62,336 nucleotides of DNA, taken from a bacterium. GTDB taxonomy: Bacteria; Bacillota; Clostridia; Lachnospirales; Lachnospiraceae. Where the stretch lies: NCBI GenBank assembly GCA_004562765.1, contig SFRL01000018.1, positions 1-62,336 on the forward strand. Reading direction: 5' to 3'. Below the pieces are notes generated by a model that was given only the letters and a program-made list of their open reading frames with translations, searched no databases and was not told the DNA's origin. Shown here piece after piece: positions 25,905 through 34,663 of this stretch (position 1 is the stretch's first letter; each line of letters starts with the position of its first letter). The position numbers were made by a program, and so were the translations under genes.

Positions 25905-26678
25905 ATGAGAGTTACAGTAAAGGTGGGCACTTCCACATTGGCATATCCGACCGGACGGTTGAATATCCGACATGTGGAGGAGTTGGTAAAGGTGCTCAGC
26001 GATCTGAAAAATGCGGGACATGAGGTTGTGCTCGTATCGTCCGGAGCCATCGGCATGGGTGTGGGCAAGCTGCCCTTAAACGAGCGTCCGACGGACATGC
26101 CTACCAAACAGGCGGCAGCGGCGGTGGGACAGTGTGAGCTGATGTACACGTACGACCGTCTGTTTACGGAATACAATCATGTGGTGGCGCAGATCCTGCT
26201 CACCGGAGCCGATTTTGATCATGAGGACCGCAGAAAGAATCTGGAAAATACATTGTTCCGGCTCATAGAGCTGGGTGTGATCCCGATCATCAATGAGAAT
26301 GATACGATCGCCACGGAGGAGATCTCTGTGGGAGATAATGATACACTGGGTGCAATTGTTGCAAAATGCGTGAGATCCGACCTGCTGGTGATCCTGTCAG
26401 ACATCGACGGACTGTACACGGCAGACCCCCGTCAGGATAAAAACGCACGTTTTATATCCATTGTGGAGGAGATCACGCCGCAGATCGAGGCGCTGGCAGG
26501 CGGCAGCGGAACCTCGCTCGGAACCGGAGGCATGGCAACTAAACTGCATGCGGCACATATTGCGACCGAGGCGGGTTTTGACATGGTCATCGCCAACGGC
26601 GCAAGACCGGAGATCCTTTATGATATCGTGGATGGAAAACGTGTCGGCACCAGATTTATCGGGGAGGGAAAAAGATGA
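25905..26678 (+). CDS. proB: Glutamate 5-kinase (ProB), PUA-less
   Basis: 257 residues of amino-acid kinase fold: TVKVGTSTL (ATP and substrate loop), VLVSSGAIGMGVGKL, NENDTIATEEISVGDND and GTGGMATKLHAA are all present. It phosphorylates glutamate in the first step of proline synthesis. It ends after the kinase domain, lacking the C-terminal PUA domain of E. coli ProB (367 residues), as is common in Clostridia. The ATG overlaps nothing upstream. The stop overlaps the proA ATG by four bases, so the two enzymes, which channel an unstable acyl-phosphate, are translationally coupled. Confidence 0.95.
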   Translation: MRVTVKVGTSTLAYPTGRLNIRHVEELVKVLSDLKNAGHEVVLVSSGAIGMGVGKLPLNERPTDMPTKQAAAAVGQCELMYTYDRLFTEYNHVVAQILLTGADFDHEDRRKNLENTLFRLIELGVIPIINENDTIATEEISVGDNDTLGAIVAKCVRSDLLVILSDIDGLYTADPRQDKNARFISIVEEITPQIEALAGGSGTSLGTGGMATKLHAAHIATEAGFDMVIANGARPEILYDIVDGKRVGTRFIGEGKR

Positions 26679-27931
26679 CAACACAGGAGATCTTAGAGGC
26701 TGCGCGCAGTGCAAAGGCGCAGATGGCACAGGCGGACACACAGAAGAAAAATGCAGCGCTGCGCGCCATGGCGGACTGGCTGGTGTCCGAGACAAACGCG
26801 ATACTGATCGCAAACGAGGCGGACTTGAAGGCAGCGGAGGGAAAAATATCAGAGGTAATGCAGGACAGACTGCGTCTGACAAAGGAGCGTATCGCGGATA
26901 TGGCGGAGGGGATCCGTCAGGTGGCGGAACTCCCTGATCCGGTGGGAAAGATCCGTTACAGTCACAGCAGACCGAACGGATTGAAAATAGACCGTGTGGC
27001 ATGTCCGCTGGGTGTGGTGGCGATCATTTATGAGAGCCGTCCCAACGTGACAAGCGATGCGGCGGCGCTGGCGATCAAGAGCGGAAATGCATGTATCCTG
27101 CGATGCGGCAAGGAGGCATGGCGTTCCAGCGCAGCGATCGTTCACGCACTCAAGCAGGGACTCGCATCAAAAAAACTGCCGATGGATGCGGTCAGTCTGA
27201 TCGAGGATACAACCCATGACAGCGCAAACGCGCTGATGGCGGCAGTCGGTTATGTGGATCTGCTCATTCCGCGCGGCGGTGCAGGACTCATCAATGCCTG
27301 CGTGCAGAATGCAAAGGTGCCCTGTATCCAGACCGGTACAGGAATCTGCCATATTTATGTGGACAGTTCCGCAGATCTGGATCGCGCGGTGGATATCGTG
27401 GAAAATGCCAAGACCAGCCGTCCCAGCGTCTGCAATGCGATGGAGGTATGTCTGGTGGCAGAGGATGTGGCAGAAACATTTCTTCCGGCGTTGAAGGAGC
27501 GACTGGTGGATGTGCGGGCGGCGGCAGGAAAGCAGCCGGTGGAGCTGCGGCTGGATGCGCGGGCGGCACAGATCATAGAGGGAACACCGGCATCGGATAC
27601 TGATTTTGACACGGAATTTCTGGACTATATCCTTGCAATAAAGGTCGTTTCCGGAGTGGATGAGGCGATCGCGCACATCAGTGCCCACTCAACCGGACAC
27701 AGTGAGTCTATCTTGACAAAAAATGAGGAAAGTGCAAGAAAATTCACTAGAATGGTGGATTCTGCTGCAGTTTATGTGAATGCCTCCACACGGTTTACAG
27801 ACGGCGGAGAATTCGGTCTCGGTTGCGAGATGGGTATTTCTACACAGAAGCTTCACGCGAGAGGTCCGATGGGACTGGAGGAGCTGTGCAGCTACAAATA
27901 TGTGATTCACGGCGATGGACAGATCCGATAG
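26675..27931 (+). CDS. proA: Glutamate-5-semialdehyde dehydrogenase (ProA)
   Basis: 418 residues of the aldehyde dehydrogenase superfamily, reducing gamma-glutamyl phosphate with NADPH to glutamate semialdehyde. PLGVVAIIYESRPNVTSDAA is the family signature; the catalytic Cys lies in TSRPSVCNAMEV; VYVNASTRFTDGGEFGLG closes the active site. Length is typical. It starts on the last bases of proB. The next gene, a GH5 lipoprotein, begins only 12 bases after the proA stop, with its ribosome site touching that stop, so proline synthesis and polysaccharide genes appear to share a transcript. Confidence 0.95.
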   Translation: MTTQEILEAARSAKAQMAQADTQKKNAALRAMADWLVSETNAILIANEADLKAAEGKISEVMQDRLRLTKERIADMAEGIRQVAELPDPVGKIRYSHSRPNGLKIDRVACPLGVVAIIYESRPNVTSDAAALAIKSGNACILRCGKEAWRSSAAIVHALKQGLASKKLPMDAVSLIEDTTHDSANALMAAVGYVDLLIPRGGAGLINACVQNAKVPCIQTGTGICHIYVDSSADLDRAVDIVENAKTSRPSVCNAMEVCLVAEDVAETFLPALKERLVDVRAAAGKQPVELRLDARAAQIIEGTPASDTDFDTEFLDYILAIKVVSGVDEAIAHISAHSTGHSESILTKNEESARKFTRMVDSAAVYVNASTRFTDGGEFGLGCEMGISTQKLHARGPMGLEELCSYKYVIHGDGQIR

Positions 27932-27943
27932 GAGGATGTGTAT

Positions 27944-28996
27944 ATGCGAACATGGAGAAAGCGATTATGTATGGTTCTGGCGCTGGCACTCGTAGGATGT
28001 GCGGCACAACCGGCTGCTTCGGTAAAAGCAGGAGAGGTAAGCGCGCAGAATGCAGGATTGTTGGGGGCATCATCCGCTAAAACACCTTTTGAGAAGTACG
28101 GAAAACTGTCGGTCAAAGGCACGCAGCTTGTGGGAAAAAACGGAAAGGCAGTACAGCTGAAAGGAGTCAGCTCACACGGTATGTCCTGGTATCCGCAGTA
28201 TATGAATGAGAAAGCGATGCGTACGATGCGCGACAACTGGGGTGTGGAAGTCGTGCGGCTCGCCATGTACACGGCGGAGTATAACGGTTATTGCACCGGG
28301 GACAAGGATAATCAGAAAAAACTGCGTAAAGAGATCTACGAAGCGGTCGATGCGGCGGAAAAACTCGGCATGTACGTGATCATTGACTGGCACATTTTGA
28401 GCGATAACGATCCTGCGATCTACCAGTCACAGGCAAAAGTTTTTTTCAAGACGATGGCAAAGCGCTATGCGGATTCGGACCATGTGATCTATGAGATCTG
28501 TAATGAACCCAACGGCGGGACAAGCTGGGCACAGATAAAAAAATATGCGAGATCAGTCATAAAAACGATACGAACCTATGATAAAGATGGTATAATCATT
28601 ATAGGAACGCCTACGTGGAGTCAGGACGTGGATCAGGCGGCGGCATCGCCCATCACCGGCTATAAAAATCTGATGTATGCATTTCATTTTTATGCGGATA
28701 CCCACAGAGACAGTCTGCGGGCAAAGGTGGAGGCAGCGGCGAAAGCAGGTCTGCCGATCTTTGTCACAGAATACGGGATCTGTGATGCATCCGGTTCCGG
28801 TGCGATCAACAAAACCGAGGCGAAAAAATGGATGAAGCTGTTGGACAAATACAAGATCAGCAGCTGTATCTGGAATCTTTCCAACAAATCAGAGACATCT
28901 GCGCTGCTGAAACCGGACTGTACCAAAACCTCCGGCTGGAAGTCGTCAGATCTCTCGGATGCTGGAAAATGGTTTGTAAAAATGATGAAAGGATAG
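27944..28996 (+). CDS. GH5 endoglucanase-type lipoprotein
   Basis: 350 residues. A signal peptide with lipobox (LALALVGC, Cys about residue 18) anchors it outside the membrane. The rest is a GH5 (subfamily 2-like) barrel: VQLKGVSSHGMSWYP near the start, acid/base Glu188 in CNEPNGG, catalytic-site HFYADTH, and nucleophile Glu276 in FVTEYGICDASG. It should cleave internal beta-1,4-glucan (or related glucan/mannan) bonds with retention. There is no carbohydrate-binding module. ATG 27944 is chosen with AGGAGG eight bases away; GTG 27938 is too close. It is followed within 10 bases by a sugar-type binding lipoprotein. Confidence 0.9.
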   Translation: MRTWRKRLCMVLALALVGCAAQPAASVKAGEVSAQNAGLLGASSAKTPFEKYGKLSVKGTQLVGKNGKAVQLKGVSSHGMSWYPQYMNEKAMRTMRDNWGVEVVRLAMYTAEYNGYCTGDKDNQKKLRKEIYEAVDAAEKLGMYVIIDWHILSDNDPAIYQSQAKVFFKTMAKRYADSDHVIYEICNEPNGGTSWAQIKKYARSVIKTIRTYDKDGIIIIGTPTWSQDVDQAAASPITGYKNLMYAFHFYADTHRDSLRAKVEAAAKAGLPIFVTEYGICDASGSGAINKTEAKKWMKLLDKYKISSCIWNLSNKSETSALLKPDCTKTSGWKSSDLSDAGKWFVKMMKG

Positions 28997-29006
28997 GGAT
29001 ACGAAT

Positions 29007-30293
29007 ATGAAGGGGAGAAACATGTATGCTCTGTGCATGGCGGCGGCGCTTATGACGGCCGGCTTGTCAGGCTGTGGCGCAGGGAGCGGACAGACTGCGG
29101 ATGCGACGGCAGACAGTGTGCAGAATACCGCACAGGAATCGGAGAAAGAGGCAGATAACGGCGAGGTACATCTGCGGATCTGGGCCGGTGAGGAGGACAA
29201 GGATCTGATCGCCACCATCGCGGACAATTTCATCGCGGAGCATGCTTCTGAGGCAAAGATCACGATCGAGTGGGAGCCCATGGTAGAGGGCGAGTGTCGG
29301 TCCAATCTGCTGGGTGATGTATTGAATGCACCGGATGTCTATACGACCACGGACGGGGATATCCGAACGATCGCTGCAGGCGGTGCTGCTTCGGAGGTTT
29401 TGAACCCGGATGAGATCCGTGAGAACAATCTGGAATCGGCTGTAGAGGCACTGACGATCAATGATAAGATCTACGGCTATCCGATCACAGCAGACAACGG
29501 ATATTTCCTGTACTATAACAAGGCTTATTTTTCCGAGGAAGATATTCAGGACCTGGATACCATCCTGGATATCGCGGCAAAAAACGATAAGCTGTTTGCA
29601 ATGGACTGGTCTTCGGGCTGGTATCTGTACTCCTTCTTTGGACAGACCGGTCTGAAGGTGGGACTGAATGATGATGGTGTCACCAATTTCTGTGACTGGA
29701 ACAATGTAAACCGGGCGATCAAAGGAACGGATGTGGCAGAGGCATTGTTAAAGATCGCGGCAAATCCCGGATTTAAGAGTACAGGAGACTGGCTTGACGG
29801 TATTAAAAGCGGTGATGTGATCGCATGCGTCAGCGGTGTGTGGGATGAGAGTGCGATCAAAGAGGCATGGGGCAGTAACTACGGTGCGGCAAAGCTGCCC
29901 TGCTATACAGTAGCCGGACAGAAAGTACAGATGGCATGTTATTTTGGTTATAAGATGATCGGTGTCAACCCTTATTCCGAGCATGTGGAGTGGGCTCATA
30001 AATTTGCTGATTATATTGCCAATCAAGACAATCAGGAGTTGCGTTTTGCGATGCGCGGTCAGGGTCCTTCGAATCTGAAGGCAGCCGAGGCACCGGAGAT
30101 CCAGCAGGCGGCAGCGATCCAGGCAGTGCTGGCACAGTCGGAGTATTCGGAACTGCAGCGTCTGGGTGCAAACTTCTGGGACGCTTCCACCACACTTGGA
30201 AATACACTGGCGGCGGGCAATCCGGATCATGTGGACCTTCAGGAATTGTTGGATACAGCGGTAGAAGGCATCACCAGTTCAACCGTGCAGTAG
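29007..30293 (+). CDS. Extracellular solute-binding lipoprotein, sugar type
   Basis: 428 residues. Signal peptide with lipobox LSGC (Cys about 23), a Thr/Ala/Glu-rich linker (about 25-45), then a family-1 binding fold (VHLRIWAGEEDKDLI, YGYPITADNGYFLYYNK, ACYFGYKMIGVN). Such proteins bind maltodextrins or other oligosaccharides. Normally two permease genes follow; here none do. Instead a chemoreceptor gene starts 13 bases downstream and a GH5 glucanase lies 10 bases upstream. The position suggests it feeds a sensor, or shares a permease encoded elsewhere. GGGGAG lies before the ATG-like start context. Confidence 0.88.
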   Translation: MKGRNMYALCMAAALMTAGLSGCGAGSGQTADATADSVQNTAQESEKEADNGEVHLRIWAGEEDKDLIATIADNFIAEHASEAKITIEWEPMVEGECRSNLLGDVLNAPDVYTTTDGDIRTIAAGGAASEVLNPDEIRENNLESAVEALTINDKIYGYPITADNGYFLYYNKAYFSEEDIQDLDTILDIAAKNDKLFAMDWSSGWYLYSFFGQTGLKVGLNDDGVTNFCDWNNVNRAIKGTDVAEALLKIAANPGFKSTGDWLDGIKSGDVIACVSGVWDESAIKEAWGSNYGAAKLPCYTVAGQKVQMACYFGYKMIGVNPYSEHVEWAHKFADYIANQDNQELRFAMRGQGPSNLKAAEAPEIQQAAAIQAVLAQSEYSELQRLGANFWDASTTLGNTLAAGNPDHVDLQELLDTAVEGITSSTVQ

Positions 30294-30306
30294 GCAGGAG
30301 GAAGTT

Positions 30307-32121
30307 ATGAAGCAGAAAAAACCGAAAAACACGCTTAAATCAGAAAAAGTAAAGAAGACAAACAAAATAAAAGGATCAAAAAAACAACAGAAACGACAGA
30401 AAAAGTCCAGTATCAAAGGCTGGCTGATCATTCCGGTGGCAGCAATGGGTCTGATGATCGTATTGTCGAACTTCATTTCTGTTGTCAGTCTGAGAAATGT
30501 AAATAAGGAAGCAAGTACGATCGCGGATGTATATCTGGAGGGTATCACAGAACTGACGTCCATTCAGAGCGATATGAAGGATATGCATAATCTGGCATTG
30601 TCCCATATTGTGGCGACAGATTCGGATACGATGCTTGAACTGGTCAACTCTGTGCGGGAAAAGCAGGCAGAGCTCGATGAAGAATTCGTGGCGTGCCGTA
30701 CTTATGTAGACAATCAGGATGCGTCAATCTATGAGGGCATCTTGTCCAGCTACGGAAAAGCAAAGGCATCCATTGCAAATATGATGGCGTTGAGCGCTGA
30801 TGCGCAGAACGAGGCTGCATTTGCCGTGGCAAATACGGAATTAAAGAGCAGCATGAATGCCATGAGCAAGAACATCAATTCGCTGGTGAACCACGCGCGT
30901 GAGGCATCGGCTAAGACACGTGCAGAACTGGCAGCGGTATACCGAAAGGCATTTATCATCAACCTGACAACAGCAGTGCTCGGCATGTTGCTTTTGCTGC
31001 TGGCGGTTGTGCTGATCAACAAAAAGGTGCTTTCACCGCTGGAGAAGACCGAGAAATCCCTGGCAGATATCATGCAGGATATTGACCGCAGAGAGGGTGA
31101 TCTGACAAAGCGTATCAAGCTGTACGGACAGGATGAGATCGGATCACTGGGAGGTGGTATCAATGCCTTCATCGAGCGCCTGCAGAATATCCTGCGCATG
31201 GTGACAAACAGTTCGCTGCAGATGAACGGTATCGCGGGAGAGGTCAGTGAAAGTCTGGAGAAATCAAACAGCAGCGTGATGGAGCTGACTGCCGTGACAG
31301 AGGAACTGGCTGCCACCATGGCGGAGGTCGGAAGAAATGCAGGCCTGATCAACGAGAGCGCTACAACGGTACAGGGCGAGGTTGCAGAGATGGCAGAGCG
31401 CACGGCGAAGATCAGTGGTCATTCGAAGGATATGAAGGCACATGCAGACCGCCTGGAGAACACTGCCCGGACAAATATGGAACAGACAAGCCGAAAGGTT
31501 AATGAGATCCTGGAGGTATTGAATAAGGCGATCAAGGAGAGTGAGAGTGTCAGCCAGGTAAACAGCCTGACAGATGACATTTTAAATATTGCGACACAGA
31601 CAAATCTGTTATCGCTCAATGCGTCCATTGAGGCGGCACGCGCCGGCGAGGCAGGAAAAGGCTTTGCTGTGGTGGCATCTGAGATCAGCCACCTTGCAAA
31701 TGAGAGTCAGGAGGCTGCAAACCGGATTCAGGAGATCAACAGTGTAGTTACGGCAGCAGTGAACCATCTGGCAGAACAGGCAACGGATCTTGTTACCTAT
31801 ATGAATCAGTCTATCCTGCCGGATTACGAGGCATTCGTGACTGCCGGTGTGGAATACCGGGAAAATGCATCTTATATTGAAAATGAGATGGAGACCTTCG
31901 TAAAGAAGACTGACCGTCTGAACGAGAATTTCAATGAGATTGCGGACTCTATTGATTCCATTACCCGCGCGATCGACGAGGGTGTGGATGGTGTCAACGG
32001 TACGGCTGTCAGCATGCAGACGCTGGCGATGGAGATTGACGGTGTATCCGGAAAGATGGATGAGAATCAGGAGATTGCAGGTTCCCTGAAGAAAGAGACG
32101 GAGATCTTTGTAAACCTGTAA
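30307..32121 (+). CDS. Methyl-accepting chemotaxis protein
   Basis: 604 residues. The first 38 are extremely basic (17 Lys/Arg). A membrane segment (about 38-60) leads to an extracellular four-helix-bundle sensor of about 150 residues, a second membrane segment (LTTAVLGMLLLLLAVVLI, about 218-236), a HAMP domain, and a long coiled-coil signalling domain. The tip contains QTNLLSLNASIEAARAGEAGKGFAVV in the family position. It should control CheA in response to ligand or a loaded binding protein. Placement behind a GH5 enzyme and sugar-binding lipoprotein suggests oligosaccharide sensing. AGGAGG precedes the ATG; a terminator follows at once. Confidence 0.93.
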   Translation: MKQKKPKNTLKSEKVKKTNKIKGSKKQQKRQKKSSIKGWLIIPVAAMGLMIVLSNFISVVSLRNVNKEASTIADVYLEGITELTSIQSDMKDMHNLALSHIVATDSDTMLELVNSVREKQAELDEEFVACRTYVDNQDASIYEGILSSYGKAKASIANMMALSADAQNEAAFAVANTELKSSMNAMSKNINSLVNHAREASAKTRAELAAVYRKAFIINLTTAVLGMLLLLLAVVLINKKVLSPLEKTEKSLADIMQDIDRREGDLTKRIKLYGQDEIGSLGGGINAFIERLQNILRMVTNSSLQMNGIAGEVSESLEKSNSSVMELTAVTEELAATMAEVGRNAGLINESATTVQGEVAEMAERTAKISGHSKDMKAHADRLENTARTNMEQTSRKVNEILEVLNKAIKESESVSQVNSLTDDILNIATQTNLLSLNASIEAARAGEAGKGFAVVASEISHLANESQEAANRIQEINSVVTAAVNHLAEQATDLVTYMNQSILPDYEAFVTAGVEYRENASYIENEMETFVKKTDRLNENFNEIADSIDSITRAIDEGVDGVNGTAVSMQTLAMEIDGVSGKMDENQEIAGSLKKETEIFVNL

Positions 32122-32127
32122 ACGTAA

Positions 32128-32166
32128 AGCAGCCCGGTCAGTTATTCTGACGGGGCTGCTTTTTTC
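32128..32166 (+). terminator. Terminator after the chemoreceptor gene
   Basis: Stem AGCAGCCCGGTCAG (32128-32141) with CTGACGGGGCTGCT (32147-32160), one mismatch, then TTTTTT. It overlaps the 3' end of the opposite-strand gene at 32142. Confidence 0.85.
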
Positions 32167-32579
32167 AATGCCTGGTCGATGGCATTTAACAGGACTGCCG
32201 AGGTGTACTGGTTCTCGGTCTCATAGGTGATGCCATCCAAGGACTGCTGTTCGAGGATCTGATCACGCAGATGCTCGATGGTTGGCTCCATCAGCGGGTA
32301 CATGACGGCAACACTGTCCTCCAGATCTACCAGGGATATGTCCTTGATGCGGTCTTTGTCTACAATGACCTGCACATCCACACTCCGGTTTTTGAAATCA
32401 ATGGATGAGGTGTAAATACCCGGTATGTAGGCTGCACTCTCTGCGATGGGAGCCTCCTTTTTGCCCGTGCCGAACATGGTGACCAGCAGAACGACGAGAA
32501 TGACACCCAGCACAAGAAAGATCGCGGTATATACCAGCTCTTTCATATGAAGTACAAGAATTTTTGTCTGACGGCTCAC
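32142..32579 (-). CDS. FMN_bind-like membrane-anchored protein
   Basis: 145 residues: a short N-terminus, one membrane segment (LVYTAIFLVLGVILVVLLVTM, about 15-35), and an extracellular domain starting YIPGIYTSSIDFKNRSVDVQVIV that resembles the FMN-binding domain of RnfG/NqrC-type proteins. The usual flavinylation motif (S-G-A-T/S) is not intact: the matching place reads ENQYTSAVLLNAI, so covalent FMN is doubtful. The start is GTG at 32579 with GGGAGGTG eight bases upstream. Monocistronic, convergent with the chemoreceptor gene. A redox or structural role at the cell surface is possible; function not established. Confidence 0.7.
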   Translation of the reverse strand: MSRQTKILVLHMKELVYTAIFLVLGVILVVLLVTMFGTGKKEAPIAESAAYIPGIYTSSIDFKNRSVDVQVIVDKDRIKDISLVDLEDSVAVMYPLMEPTIEHLRDQILEQQSLDGITYETENQYTSAVLLNAIDQALKKAAPSE

Positions 32580-32658
32580 TGGATCGCACCTCCCTTGCGT
32601 GTTTAGTTCAATATATGAATCAGAGATAAAAAATATTAAAATTTTTTAAAATTAATGC

Positions 32659-32687
32659 TTGACTTTTATCTGACCATACGGTATTAT
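32659..32687 (+). promoter_or_regulatory. Promoter of tRNA-Gly
   Basis: TTGACT (32659-32664), 17-base spacer, TATTAT (32682-32687); an overlapping TATAAT (32685-32690) would need a 20-base spacer. Confidence 0.6.
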
Positions 32688-32729
32688 AATACCTGTGCTA
32701 AGGAACGGCACGAAAAAAACATAGGAAAT

Positions 32730-32802
32730 GCGATAGTGGCGTAGTTGGTAACGCGCGACCTTGCCAAGGTCGAGACCGCGGGTTCGAGCCCCGTCTATCG
32801 CT
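32730..32802 (+). tRNA. tRNA-Gly (GCC)
   Basis: A 73-nt cloverleaf. Acceptor GCGATAG pairs with CTATCGC (32795-32801), discriminator U (T). The anticodon stem CGACC/GGTCG encloses loop TTGCCAA with anticodon GCC. The T-loop reads TTCGAGC. CCA is not encoded. It stands alone, with its own promoter, between a minus-strand gene and a small membrane protein gene. A discriminator U is usual for bacterial tRNA-Gly. Confidence 0.96.
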
Positions 32803-32893
32803 CTTGAGGAATCCTCGGAAACGCTTTTAGATAGCGGGTTCGGGGGTTTTTTATTTCATAATTATATACAGTATGAGAGCGTAATAAATAAAA

Positions 32894-32952
32894 AGACTGT
32901 CAGCCCCCGTTCTGGCGAATGCCGATCAGTAAAGGAACTGACAGTCTATTTT
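32894..32952 (-). terminator. Terminator of the small membrane protein gene
   Basis: On the minus strand, stem AGACTGTCAG (32938-32947 region) pairs with CTGACAGTCT (32894-32903 region), followed by TTTTTATTT. The T-run lies on the minus-strand 3' side, directly behind the gene ending at 32952. Confidence 0.75.
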
Positions 32953-33206
32953 TATTCTTCCGCGTCCAGTCCGTCCAGATAATCATCCACGGCATCGGTG
33001 CTGACTGTTACAGTGGAGTTTTCAGCGTCTGCGCCTGTGCTACCGGTTGCTTTGCCGTAGACGGAGAAGCCGATCCACACACAGATCGCTGCGACGATCA
33101 CGACTCCGAGTACGCCTACAGCGGTACGCTCCAGTTTTTCCTTGCGCATTTCCTTTTTGCGGTTTGCCTTCTGCTTTTTATGCTGATCTACTTTTGCCTG
33201 ACTCAT
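32952..33206 (-). CDS. Small basic single-pass membrane protein
   Basis: 84 residues: a highly charged, Lys/Arg-rich N-terminal 30 residues (KKQKANRKKEMRKEK), one membrane segment (AVGVLGVVIVAAICVWIGFS, about 31-50), then a short Ser/Thr/Asp-rich tail ending in acidic residues. The positive-inside rule places the basic part in the cytoplasm. No family recognised; proteins of this type are common and uncharacterised in Lachnospiraceae. ATG 33206 has AAAGGAGAG upstream; a longer in-frame start at 33263 lacks one. It ends at its own terminator. Confidence 0.7.
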   Translation of the reverse strand: MSQAKVDQHKKQKANRKKEMRKEKLERTAVGVLGVVIVAAICVWIGFSVYGKATGSTGADAENSTVTVSTDAVDDYLDGLDAEE

Positions 33207-33360
33207 AATTTCTCTCCTTTTGTTTGATAGTCGGGGCAGAGCTTTTGCTGGCCGCTCACCCAATAACTAACAGTATACACTATTTTTCCTGTTTGTGGTT
33301 GAAAAACACAAAAAATACATATAAAATTGGTAAAAGACTATGCATTGGAGGAAAACTGGG

Positions 33361-34005
33361 ATGAAAACCGGAATCATTTTTGATATGGACGGAACCTTGT
33401 GGGATTCTGCCAGAGAGGTGGCGCTGGCGTGGAATCAGGTGATCACGAAAAAGGGAATGAAGCCGCTGACGGATCAGGATCTGGCGCGCGTCATGGGACT
33501 GCCGATGGACAAGCTGGCGAGGGCGCTTTTCCCGGAGATGGAAGCGCAGGCTTCCTATGATCTCATGGATGAGTGCGTGCTGGTGGAGAATGATTATCTG
33601 GAAATACACGGCGCAACCCTCTATCCGGGAGTGGAGGAGACGCTGCGCGCTCTGAGACACAATTATCCGCTGTATATCGTGAGCAACTGCCAATGCGGTT
33701 ATATCGAGGCATTTCTGGCACACTATGGATTCGGTGAGCTGTTTTCCGACATACAGTGCTATGGTGTCAACAAAAAGCAAAAGGGAGAAAATATCCGCAT
33801 TGTCGCTGAGCGGAACGGACTTGACCGTACCATCTATGTGGGCGATATTGAGGGGGATTACCATGCAACCGTGGAGGCAGGCGGACTGTTTGTTCATGCT
33901 GCCTATGGATTCGGCACACTGCCGGAGGAGATCGCAAAAAAAGTACCGGCAATCCGAAAATTTTCCGAACTGCCGGCTGTTATTGAACAACTTTGCAAGG
34001 AGTAA
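33361..34005 (+). CDS. HAD family hydrolase, phosphoglycolate phosphatase-like
   Basis: 214 residues of HAD phosphatase: motif I IIFDMDGTLWDS (nucleophile Asp about 8), motif II in YIVSNCQCGY (Ser), motif III Lys, and motif IV VGDIEGDYHA. A helical cap between motifs I and II places it in the PGP/beta-phosphoglucomutase-like group. The substrate cannot be told from sequence. ATG 33361 has TGGAGG nine bases upstream; an in-frame ATG at 33340 lies before that site and is rejected. It is convergent with the ECF S component gene, with six bases between the two stops. Confidence 0.88.
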   Translation: MKTGIIFDMDGTLWDSAREVALAWNQVITKKGMKPLTDQDLARVMGLPMDKLARALFPEMEAQASYDLMDECVLVENDYLEIHGATLYPGVEETLRALRHNYPLYIVSNCQCGYIEAFLAHYGFGELFSDIQCYGVNKKQKGENIRIVAERNGLDRTIYVGDIEGDYHATVEAGGLFVHAAYGFGTLPEEIAKKVPAIRKFSELPAVIEQLCKE

Positions 34006-34011
34006 ATTCTG

Positions 34012-34605
34012 TTATGCGGATGCTTTTGCACCGTCGTGGATCCAGGTCCGCACATCGGGGATCTGACTTAAGATAGGCAGAAGCACGCATGCGATCACGA
34101 TGCCGGTGACACCCTGTACGATGTTGGCAGGTATGCCTGCAGCGGAGTAGGCGATGCCGCCTGCGATGGCAGCTGCGGTAAATCCACCGTTGGAGGCTGC
34201 GTTCAAACCGATCTCAAATAAGAAATAACCAAATACCATGATCGCCTCACCGATGATGCCGCCGATGATGACGCGCACAGTGGAAGCGGCCTTGTTTCCG
34301 GCAAGAAGCTGGCTGCTCTTGCGGAACAGCACACCTGCCACCATAGCGGTGAGTGCTTTGATGATAAGAGTGGCCGGTACCCATACCATGTATCCGCTGA
34401 ACAGGTCAGAGAGCATGGAGCCGATGCCGGCTGCAAGTGCACCCATGCCGGGGCCAAGGATGATGCCGCACAGCAGAACCATGCCGTCACCGGGATGGAT
34501 GTATCCGCCTGTGGGAGTAGGGATCTTGATGATCATTGTGCAGATGCAGGTCAGTGCTGCAAACAGTGCGGCAACGACCCATTTTTTTGTTGAATTCGTA
34601 TTCAT
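34012..34605 (-). CDS. ECF transporter S component (vitamin uptake)
   Basis: 197 residues, about six membrane segments, substrate-capture subunit of an energy-coupling-factor transporter. IPTPTGGYIHPGDGMVLL near residue 30 and GPGMGALAAGIGSMLSDLFSGY are typical of an S-component branch linked to pantothenate, pyridoxine-type or unknown vitamins; the ligand is not clear. It needs EcfA/A'/T, which are not in this window, so it uses a shared module. Upstream (34664-34717) three AAACTGG/CCAGTTT half-sites suggest regulation by a MocR- or other dimeric regulator. GAGGT precedes the ATG. Confidence 0.85.
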   Translation of the reverse strand: MNTNSTKKWVVAALFAALTCICTMIIKIPTPTGGYIHPGDGMVLLCGIILGPGMGALAAGIGSMLSDLFSGYMVWVPATLIIKALTAMVAGVLFRKSSQLLAGNKAASTVRVIIGGIIGEAIMVFGYFLFEIGLNAASNGGFTAAAIAGGIAYSAAGIPANIVQGVTGIVIACVLLPILSQIPDVRTWIHDGAKASA

Positions 34606-34663
34606 TTTCGTACCTCATTTCTTTTTGTTTGATTCCCTATAGGGTTTTCCTGATGATAAAACA

